Of a stretch of DNA of 64,000 nucleotides, positions 17,280 through 23,982 are shown in pieces. Every line of letters starts with the position of its first letter. Position 1 is the stretch's first letter. Origin of the DNA: Thiolinea disciformis DSM 14473. Its GTDB lineage: Bacteria > Pseudomonadota > Gammaproteobacteria > Thiotrichales > Thiotrichaceae. Position numbers and translations under genes: made by a program. The stretch lies in contig NZ_AQVE01000002.1 of NCBI RefSeq assembly GCF_000371925.1, positions 62,001 through 126,000 on the forward strand, given 5' to 3'. A model generated the notes under the pieces. That model made no database searches. It worked only from the letters and a program-made list of their open reading frames with translations, and was not told the origin of the DNA.

Positions 17280-17307
17280 CCATGTAATGTTTAATATTGA
17301 TCTTAAT
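17280..17307 (+). promoter_or_regulatory. Guide-matching site: CC PAM plus seed protospacer
   Basis: CC (17280-17281) followed by ATGTAATGTTT (17282-17292). The mini-array spacer begins ATGTAGTGTTT, so 10 of the first 11 positions match. The single mismatch is at position 6, which is flipped out and ignored in type I guides. CC is the type I-F PAM and is on the correct (5') side. Pairing falls away after position 11, which favours binding without cleavage. The site covers about +10 to +37 of the predicted minus-strand transcript start, where a bound complex would block transcription. Confidence 0.72.
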
Positions 17308-17323
17308 AAAAATCTACTTGAAA

Positions 17324-17352
17324 ATAATAGTCTTCTGGACATTGGTTTGCAA
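17324..17352 (-). promoter_or_regulatory. Sigma70-type promoter for the small ORF, mini-array and csy operon
   Basis: On the minus strand TTGCAA (17352-17347) and TATTAT (17329-17324) are 17 bases apart, matching 4/6 and 5/6 of the consensus. Transcription would begin near 17317 and run through the guide-matching site, the 46-codon ORF and the mini-array into csy1. A weaker alternative is TTGACT (17276-17271) with TAAGCT 17 bases on. Confidence 0.5.
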
Positions 17353-17376
17353 TCAGTTCATCATTTTGGCTAGATT
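17347..17376 (+). promoter_or_regulatory. vapBC promoter, divergent, sharing the TTGCAA box
   Basis: TTGCAA is its own reverse complement and can serve as -35 in both directions. On the plus strand TAGATT (17371-17376, 4/6) follows at 18 bases, 24 bases before vapB. TAGATT is repeated at 17380-17385, which may be an antitoxin operator. Confidence 0.4.
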
Positions 17377-17400
17377 AGCTAGATTTAAAGGAGCTTAGTT

Positions 17401-17646
17401 ATGATGCAATGGCGCTTAGCAGATGCTAAAAATCGCTTTAGCGAAGTGGTAAAACTGGCCTTGAGCCAAGGCCCCCAACAAATACTGCGCCGTAATGAAT
17501 CGGTGGTTATTCTCTCCTTACAAGACTATCAACGCCTGTTAGGAGATCGCCCCAATTTCCGGCAGTTTCTCCTCGACAGCACGCCCGCCTTGGACGATCT
17601 CGATTTGCAACGTGATCGCTCAGCCATGCGTGAGGTCGATTTATGA
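17401..17646 (+). CDS. Phd/YefM-family antitoxin of a VapBC-type pair
   Basis: 81 residues, with AGGAG about nine bases before the ATG. The N-terminal half is the Phd/YefM DNA-binding fold (WRLADAKNRFSEVVKLA, GPQQILRRNESVVILSLQDY). The C-terminal tail, rich in acidic residues and Leu, would bind and block the toxin. It overlaps the toxin gene by 4 bases (ATGA). Such antitoxins usually repress their own promoter. It is inserted, in reverse orientation, between csy1 and cas2-3, which are normally adjacent in type I-F loci. Confidence 0.87.
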   Translation: MMQWRLADAKNRFSEVVKLALSQGPQQILRRNESVVILSLQDYQRLLGDRPNFRQFLLDSTPALDDLDLQRDRSAMREVDL

Positions 17647-18065
17647 GAGTCTTACTGGATACCTGTGTACTCTCAGAGCTGCGTAAACCCACCTGCCCAC
17701 CCCAAGTTCGCCAAGCCTTAGCCATACAACAAGACACAGATTTATTTGTCAGCGTCGTTACCATTGGCGAAATCACTAAAGGCATCGCTTTACTGGATGA
17801 CAGCCAACGCAAACGCGATTTACGATCATGGCTAAACACATTAGAAACCCACTACCATGACCGTATCCTACCCATTGATTTGGAAACAGTCCGTATTTGG
17901 GGTGAGTTCACGGCTAAAGCACAGCGCTCAGGACGCATCGTGGCAGCCAATGATGGCCTCATTGCAGCCACTGCTTTACGCCACGGATTAACGGTCATGA
18001 CTCGTAATACCTCTGATTTCATCGCTACTGGCGCTCTGTTATTTAATCCTTGGGAAGATGCATAA
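17643..18065 (+). CDS. vapC: PIN-domain ribonuclease toxin (VapC/FitB-like)
   Basis: 140 residues. The PIN nuclease pattern is present: RVLLDTCVLSELRK with metal-binding Asp6 and Glu12, a central Glu in VSVVTIGEITKGI, and the C-terminal acidic pair in AANDGLIAATALRHGLTVMTRNTSDF. VapC toxins cut tRNA or other RNA and stop growth when the labile antitoxin is lost. Its stop is separated by one base from the stop of cas2-3 on the other strand, so the two genes are convergent with no room for a terminator. The pair may stabilise the cas locus. Confidence 0.9.
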   Translation: MRVLLDTCVLSELRKPTCPPQVRQALAIQQDTDLFVSVVTIGEITKGIALLDDSQRKRDLRSWLNTLETHYHDRILPIDLETVRIWGEFTAKAQRSGRIVAANDGLIAATALRHGLTVMTRNTSDFIATGALLFNPWEDA

Positions 18066-18066
18066 G

Positions 18067-21000
18067 TTAGGCTTTACACTTCTCAAAACCTAATTCAGGA
18101 GTGAATACAAAACTCTGCTCACCCTCGTTATCAGGCAAAGCAAACTCGCCTAAAAACTCACAGATCTGCTGACGCGATTTACCACTACTGGCAACTTCCT
18201 CCTCAATCGCCGCTACATAATCCAAAGTTAGCCATAGCCGCTGTTGGCTAGACTTATCCAATGCCTGCAGCGTGATATGTTGATGTCTTTTGCCTAAACC
18301 TTTGCCATCGGGTGAGCGTATTTCAAACGCATCGTTTTCGGTCAGATGTAATTTGTAGCTCGACTCACTCATGGATTGCTTGCGAAAAGGTGTGATGCGT
18401 TGTGCCAGACCTGTTAAATAATATGAACCCTCTAACCAACCCCAAACCTGCTCAGGTCGATGATCTTGATTGAGTAATAAATCATTCAATACCTGATGCT
18501 CTAAATCATCCAAACGTGTTGTTGGTTGCAAAGGCTGATTGGGTTGTATGCGTGCACTAGCATCCAGCTTTTTCGCTAGCGTTTTTGTATCGAGTAGGGT
18601 TTGTAAGCTATGCTTACCGATCAAGGGGTGCTCTTTGGATTCAAAGCCGGGGTGCATGAAGACAATAGACTCAGGCTGTAAATAGCCTTTTAAATTGTAT
18701 TCTGGCAGGCTGATATTAGGTGTATTGATAGCTTTTTCACGATGTCGTAACACTCGACCTGCCATCTGAATAATTGAGCGCATAGAAGATGGCTCAATCA
18801 CTGCCCAATCAAAATCATGGTCACGCCCTACTTCTTCAACAGGGCTAGCCACTACAATAAACACCACCTGTTTTTTGCTGGTGCTTTGTAGATGCGGAAT
18901 GATATTACTCAGCAATTTTTGCTCAGTTTTGCGCTTTAACATCAGCTCTACATGCGCCTCTATGCGTGAACGCAAGAGCAAAACTTGTCGTGCATGATAA
19001 GCAATCACCCGAATTTCAATATCATCCGGTACCGCACAGCTCAGTAGATAACGTGTCATCCCGATACAGGGTTCAACATTGGCTAGGCGAATCACTCCCA
19101 CAGAAAACTGCTTGCCTGTAGTTGGTTCATCAAGTGCATGATTACGATGTAAGGCTAACGCTGCATCAAACAGCTTAGCAAAATACTCCGTTTGAGCTTG
19201 AGACTTATCTAGCTTTGCATTGGCAGGCTCTATAGGTAAAATCTGAGCTTTGCGCTTTGGTGGTAATTTAGCTAAGTTTTTGAGGCGCTCATTAACAAAG
19301 TTAGTGTGCTTAATCGAAAATTCCTGAGTAGAACTCAATGCATAAGGTTTAGCTTGAAACTCATCCAGCCATAGCACCGTAATTGTGGCACTACGTTTGC
19401 AACTTGCTGAAAAAATAGACCAACCCGCTTGATAAGCTTGGTATAACCCTTGAGCAATGGCAGGGGGGATAGTAGCAGAAGAAATCATTAACTTACGCCC
19501 CAACATCCCTACCAAATGTACTAGGCGGCAAATCGCTGGATAATCCTGCTCATTAAAATCGTCGACCTCATCAATCACTAAGTCCGCTGACATCAAGCGC
19601 AAAGTAGGCAAGATTTGCTTGCCACCCCACACACCTTCGGTAGCGGGCATAAGATGATCAATGGTTGAAACTACAATCGGTGTATCTAAGAAGCGGCGCT
19701 TTTTCTGATTACGTTTATACGCATCCTCACCACGGCAACTAAATAGCGTTTCTAAAACAGAATCATCGCCAATGTTGCCGCTTGATACCTCGAAAAAGTC
19801 ATCAATTAATTGAGCAGACTCCGAACCCTCGGCAACTACTTCATCTTGTGCTTGCTCACGTTTTTGTTCATGCAAATACTGCACAGCCGCTGAGCCAATT
19901 AAAACCGCTAACTCGGTTTCACCTTCAGCACGATGTTGAAAAATCTTTTCACGGTATTCGTCACCCGTTTGTAGGGTTAAAGTACGTAAACCTAAAGCCA
20001 AGTTATAGCGCAGGCTTTCATCATCACTAAGTGCATACATGACTTTGGCATTGGCAAAGGTTTTCCCTGTTCCGGTGCTTGCCATATTGATCGCAAAAAA
20101 GCCACCTTTGCTTAAGTCATGGTCTTTTTTCCATTGGCTAATCTCATTCACTGCTTTATTTTGCCAATGATAATCAGGTGGTGAAGGTTTGCGTAAAGCA
20201 CGGATTTTACCGACTCGTGCCAACTTTTCTTCAATGGCTGGTAATAAATGTGCGACCTTTAAAGCCTCTTTAGAAACATTGAACAAATGCTCATCTAAAC
20301 GCTGCTTAAGAGGTCTAATTCCGCTAGCATCCGCTTTATCAGTATTGGCAAATAGCTCAAGCTCATTCCAGCCCTTCTCTGCTTTAGCCGCAGAATAATG
20401 ATGGTCACCAAGCATCAAGCACAAGCGAGCTAAAGTGAGATTACTACGCTCAATCGCCTGCAATTGCTCAGTTGAAAATAACGCTAAGCACTGCTTAGCT
20501 TTTTCGGCTTGTTTAGCCGCTTCCTTACACCATTTTTCTGAAATCAGCGGCAAATCATTAGAGAATTTCCACTTCAGCTCGGACTCTTTTAGCGCCCCTT
20601 TGAGATAGCCCGCTTGCTGTAAACTAATAGAGCGAAATATTTGCTTAGGCGTGACAACTTCATCTCCGTTGCCAAAATCCGACTCGTTCAACTCTGGCAA
20701 ACGATGATGTGAAACAATCAACCAAGCCACCCAAGCGCTAAAAGGCGACAACCCGTGTAAGGGCTTTAAAACATTTTTTTGCGTAGGTACAGGTGATTTA
20801 ATTAAACGCTGAGAAGCGGCTTTGCGTGTTTTTGCGTCTGCACTACCTAACGCGGCTAATTCGCTAAGCCATTGCTCGTCCGTTTTCCCTAATACAAACG
20901 CCCGAAATAATAAAACCGAAACCCACTCATGCCGTATCGGATCGCGCTTTTTATTATCTTTCAGCATGATCTGGAAATAGTCCCACGACTTGCCAAAATC

Positions 21001-21369
21001 ATGAAATAAGGCGGAAAGTGCTACTAAAGTTTTAATCATCTGCAAATACTGCCAATCGTTTTCTAAATGCTCTTTGAGCAAATCACGTTGGGTGCGATTC
21101 ACGGGCACATTACCCGCAAAATCAAATTCGCGTTTATTCCCGACTACCCATACTAACTCGGTGCGACTGGTGCCATGCATACGGTGACAAGCCACAGCGG
21201 TAGTTTTGCGCGCGGTCTTGGCAAGACGACTTTTCACCGCATTTAAGCCTTCTTGGGTAATCACAGTTTGCCAAGTACGCTCACCAATGCGATTGGCATA
21301 AGCATCTAAAATTTGGCGGGTGATTTTTAGCGAGTTTTTCTGGCACTGCGAAATGAAGGTCACAATCAT
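18067..21369 (-). CDS. cas3: Cas2-3 fusion: adaptation subunit plus nuclease-helicase
   Basis: 1100 residues from the ATG at 21369, which overlaps the cas1 stop as ATGA; this start is preferred over one 12 codons upstream. The N-terminal ~90 residues are Cas2 (MIVTFISQCQKNSLKITRQI, GERTWQTVI, WVVGNKREF). The HD nuclease follows (ALFHDFGKSWDYF, His123-Asp124; VSHHRLPE), then a superfamily 2 helicase with Walker A STGTGKTF, the DEVD box in VIDEVDDF, SSAT motif III and the QMAGRVLRHR motif VI. In type I-F it both helps Cas1 insert spacers and degrades targets recruited by the Csy complex. All motifs are intact. Confidence 0.96.
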   Translation of the reverse strand: MIVTFISQCQKNSLKITRQILDAYANRIGERTWQTVITQEGLNAVKSRLAKTARKTTAVACHRMHGTSRTELVWVVGNKREFDFAGNVPVNRTQRDLLKEHLENDWQYLQMIKTLVALSALFHDFGKSWDYFQIMLKDNKKRDPIRHEWVSVLLFRAFVLGKTDEQWLSELAALGSADAKTRKAASQRLIKSPVPTQKNVLKPLHGLSPFSAWVAWLIVSHHRLPELNESDFGNGDEVVTPKQIFRSISLQQAGYLKGALKESELKWKFSNDLPLISEKWCKEAAKQAEKAKQCLALFSTEQLQAIERSNLTLARLCLMLGDHHYSAAKAEKGWNELELFANTDKADASGIRPLKQRLDEHLFNVSKEALKVAHLLPAIEEKLARVGKIRALRKPSPPDYHWQNKAVNEISQWKKDHDLSKGGFFAINMASTGTGKTFANAKVMYALSDDESLRYNLALGLRTLTLQTGDEYREKIFQHRAEGETELAVLIGSAAVQYLHEQKREQAQDEVVAEGSESAQLIDDFFEVSSGNIGDDSVLETLFSCRGEDAYKRNQKKRRFLDTPIVVSTIDHLMPATEGVWGGKQILPTLRLMSADLVIDEVDDFNEQDYPAICRLVHLVGMLGRKLMISSATIPPAIAQGLYQAYQAGWSIFSASCKRSATITVLWLDEFQAKPYALSSTQEFSIKHTNFVNERLKNLAKLPPKRKAQILPIEPANAKLDKSQAQTEYFAKLFDAALALHRNHALDEPTTGKQFSVGVIRLANVEPCIGMTRYLLSCAVPDDIEIRVIAYHARQVLLLRSRIEAHVELMLKRKTEQKLLSNIIPHLQSTSKKQVVFIVVASPVEEVGRDHDFDWAVIEPSSMRSIIQMAGRVLRHREKAINTPNISLPEYNLKGYLQPESIVFMHPGFESKEHPLIGKHSLQTLLDTKTLAKKLDASARIQPNQPLQPTTRLDDLEHQVLNDLLLNQDHRPEQVWGWLEGSYYLTGLAQRITPFRKQSMSESSYKLHLTENDAFEIRSPDGKGLGKRHQHITLQALDKSSQQRLWLTLDYVAAIEEEVASSGKSRQQICEFLGEFALPDNEGEQSFVFTPELGFEKCKA

Positions 21370-22325
21370 AAACCTTGCCCAGTTAAAGCCGCTTCTTTCA
21401 CGCAATCAAACATAAAATCCAGGGCTTCATGTTGGGTGAATGCCTGCAAACAGCGCTGACGAAATTCTTGTTCTGTATCACCTTCGTGAGCGGCAATAAA
21501 CGCTAAAGGCAACACCAAGCTATCTTTAATTAAATCAGCAATATCAAACACCAATGCGCCACGTCGCGTTTTGCCGTGCATCACCGCAAATCCATGCGGA
21601 ATCCCCAATACCCACAAACAGGTTGCCGCCAAACCATAGGCCAAATAATTACCGTGATTTAAAAAGTGATTAGCATTATCCGTGTCGATAGGGTCGTGAT
21701 TACGAGTAAAGTCTTCGGTTTTAGTGCGATTCGCAGCGAAAGCATAGAGGGATTTAGTAAGCTGCATTTCTGCTGCCAGTAATTTAGTAACATCGCTACT
21801 GTTTTGAATGTCTTGCTGATAACGATTTAAGGTTTTTTCTAAACCATTATCATCCAACGCAAAATCATAAGTTTTGAGCACCCGATCTTTAGTCCAGACT
21901 TTCACTAAATACTCTAAGCGCTTTACTTGGAAAAATTTAGCAATGCTTAAACGTTTGTGAGCATCAAACCAAAAATGCATCCATTGTTGCAAATACTCTG
22001 TAGGGCGATATTCACTTTGCGGTGAAAGCCATTCAATTTCAGTGGCTGCGAGTAAAGGTGTCCCGCCGCCACCTGAAAAACCAAACATTACCCCCGCTCC
22101 GCATAACATTCTTACCGCACCTTGAGTAATGGAAGTACCTGTACCGAGCAACAACACGGTAGTATTGGCAATTGGAATATTCCAATAGTGATTTTCTTCT
22201 TGGGCAGGTTTTAAAAATACCACGCGCCCGTCTTTGACCATAACGCGGCAGTGTTCGAGGTAATATAGATTGGCGCGTTTGGAATGGAGAATGTCTGTGT
22301 GTGAGGTTTGGGAAGTGGATGGCAT
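21366..22325 (-). CDS. cas1: Cas1 integrase (type I-F)
   Basis: 319 residues. The I-F Cas1 N-terminus is clear (ILHSKRANLYYLEHCRVMV), followed by the beta-sheet segment NTTVLLLGTGTSITQGAVRML and the catalytic lobe (GNYLAYGLAATCLWVLGIPH, GFAVMHGKTRRGALVFDIAD) carrying the conserved His and Asp. It inserts new spacers at the leader end together with Cas2-3. It is first in the cas1-cas2-3 unit, separate from the csy operon. TATACT upstream (minus strand, ~22358) could be its -10; no convincing -35 was found. Confidence 0.94.
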   Translation of the reverse strand: MPSTSQTSHTDILHSKRANLYYLEHCRVMVKDGRVVFLKPAQEENHYWNIPIANTTVLLLGTGTSITQGAVRMLCGAGVMFGFSGGGGTPLLAATEIEWLSPQSEYRPTEYLQQWMHFWFDAHKRLSIAKFFQVKRLEYLVKVWTKDRVLKTYDFALDDNGLEKTLNRYQQDIQNSSDVTKLLAAEMQLTKSLYAFAANRTKTEDFTRNHDPIDTDNANHFLNHGNYLAYGLAATCLWVLGIPHGFAVMHGKTRRGALVFDIADLIKDSLVLPLAFIAAHEGDTEQEFRQRCLQAFTQHEALDFMFDCVKEAALTGQGL

Positions 22326-22737
22326 AAGAACATTAATCCGTTAAGAGTATTTTTAGTATAAAATACAGGCAGACTAATAGATAGATGAAAAATTAATTTT
22401 TAAAAAACTAATGTCTTTATTCATTTTTAATAAGTAAGTACCCAGTTGCTGAAGTAGGTGAAAAAATATAGTGTGCAAATCACTTGTCCTTGTATCAAGC
22501 TGACTAAGAAACGCTAAAGGTGCATTGTCTGGTTAATTTACATTTGCTCAGTATTTTATAACTAACTACTGCTTGGAATATTTATTATTCTATTTAAAAG
22601 TAAGGGCATCGATCGTCATGTTATTGATATGGATCGGTGTAAATTTAGCCAGCGAGCCTGGCCTATCAACCTAAAGCTCGGAGTAGGTACTGAGTCAAGT
22701 CAACCATTAAGGCAGTATTTCGTATTAAAAGCTGTAT
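22326..22737. other. Non-coding stretch upstream of cas1
   Basis: About 410 AT-rich bases between cas1 and the duplicated gene fragment. It holds the cas1 promoter. No CRISPR repeat, RNA gene, transposase or convincing ORF was seen. Confidence 0.5.
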
Positions 22738-22830
22738 CCACACAAGCCAGCCCGAATTTCAACGTTTCTTGCAACAACGCCGTGAAATTTTGCAAGCGCG
22801 CGGTTTAGTGGTGGATTTGTTGGAATAGCA
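22738..22830 (+). pseudogene. Right copy of the direct repeat: 3' fragment of the thioredoxin-like gene
   Basis: This matches the last ~100 bases of the gene at 11994-13019, from CCACACAAGC through a stop codon (here TAG, there TAA), with a 10-base deletion. The approximately four substitutions over the final 80 bases are three silent changes and one Ala-to-Val, so both copies diverged while coding. Everything between the two copies is the CRISPR-Cas and vapBC locus. This is the layout left when an element integrates into the 3' end of a gene and restores it with its own copy, or when a gene duplicate decays. No integrase is present. Confidence 0.8.
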
Positions 22831-22891
22831 TGGTTGGTTTGAGAAAACTGCGCAATAATATAGAACATTACACTAATAAAGGTTTCGCGCT

Positions 22892-23935
22892 ATGCAGCAA
22901 CAGTTTGCTTCTGATAATTACGCTGGGGTTTGCCCTGCTGCGTTTAAGTACTTTCAACAAGCCAATGCGTCTGGGCATGAGCTAGCTTACGGGGATGACA
23001 TTTGGACGCAAAAGGTTTGTGATGCGATCCGTGATTTATTTCAAACTGATTGTGAAGTCTTTTTTGTCTTTAATGGTACAGCGGCCAATTCCTTAGCCCT
23101 AGCTTCTTTATGCGAAAGTTATCAGTCAGTCATTTGTCACGAGTTGGCTCACATTGAAACGGATGAGTGTGGTGGCCCTGAGTTTTTTTCCAATGGCTCG
23201 AAATTATTAGTGGGGCGCGGTGAAAACGGTAAATTAACACCTGATATTATTGAGTCTATTGCGACTAAACGTAGCGATCTGCATTTTCCTCGTCCTAAAG
23301 TAGTCTCTCTCACCCAATCCACTGAAGTGGGCACGGTTTATAGTGTGGAGGAGATTCGTGCAATTGCCGCGATTGCCAAGCGTCGCCACATGAAAGTACA
23401 TATGGATGGTGCGCGTTTCGCGAATGCTGTAGCCGCTTTGAATGTACATCCTTCTGAAGTGACATGGCGTGCCGGTGTTGATGTCTTATGTTTGGGTGGC
23501 ACAAAAAATGGTCTACCGGTTGGCGAAGCGGTAGTGTTTTTCGATACCCATTTAGCTGAAGATTTTGCCTACCGCGTTAAGCAAGCTGGTCAGCTCGCCT
23601 CCAAAATGCGTTTTCTTTCAGCACCTTGGTTGGGTTTACTGGAAAATAATGTCTGGTTGAGTAATGCGCAACATGCTAATGCCATGGCAGAGTTACTGTA
23701 CCAAGGTATTAAAGACTTACCTCACTTACGTATTATGTTCCCACGCCAAGCCAATGCGGTATTTGCTGAATTACCCTTGCCGATCATAAAAGGTTTACAT
23801 GCTAAGGGTTGGCGTTTTCATCAATTTATTGGCGCTGGTGGGTGTCGCTTTATGTGTGCTTGGGACACACAACCCGAAACGGTGGAGCGATTTGCCGAGG
23901 CGATTAAAGCGATGTGCGAGACGTTCAAGTCTTAA
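22892..23935 (+). CDS. ltaE: Low-specificity L-threonine aldolase
   Basis: 347 residues. A PLP enzyme that splits threonine and allo-threonine into glycine and acetaldehyde. Fold type I aspartate aminotransferase-like: phosphate-binding FVFNGTAANSLAL, HIETDECGG, the cofactor aspartate in KVHMDGARFANAVAAL, and the PLP lysine in CLGGTKNGLPVGEAV. It best matches the pseudomonad-type branch (~345 residues). AAAGG about 12 bases upstream of the ATG. It lies just outside the island and was probably the original neighbour of the thioredoxin gene. Confidence 0.92.
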   Translation: MQQQFASDNYAGVCPAAFKYFQQANASGHELAYGDDIWTQKVCDAIRDLFQTDCEVFFVFNGTAANSLALASLCESYQSVICHELAHIETDECGGPEFFSNGSKLLVGRGENGKLTPDIIESIATKRSDLHFPRPKVVSLTQSTEVGTVYSVEEIRAIAAIAKRRHMKVHMDGARFANAVAALNVHPSEVTWRAGVDVLCLGGTKNGLPVGEAVVFFDTHLAEDFAYRVKQAGQLASKMRFLSAPWLGLLENNVWLSNAQHANAMAELLYQGIKDLPHLRIMFPRQANAVFAELPLPIIKGLHAKGWRFHQFIGAGGCRFMCAWDTQPETVERFAEAIKAMCETFKS

Positions 23936-23937
23936 CA

Positions 23938-23966
23938 TCTTACCAGCTCGTGAAGATCTGGTAAGA
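23938..23966. terminator. Bidirectional hairpin between ltaE and the Ig-repeat gene
   Basis: TCTTACCAG and CTGGTAAGA pair over 9 bp around an 11-base loop, four bases after the ltaE stop and 16 before the convergent gene's stop. The T run is weak in both directions. Confidence 0.65.
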
Positions 23967-23982
23967 ATTTGAGAGCAATTGA

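Noticed and set aside
13020..22891. Integrase or transposase for the Cas island
   Set aside because: Every ORF of size in the interval is a cas gene, vapBC or a shadow; no recombinase motif was seen.
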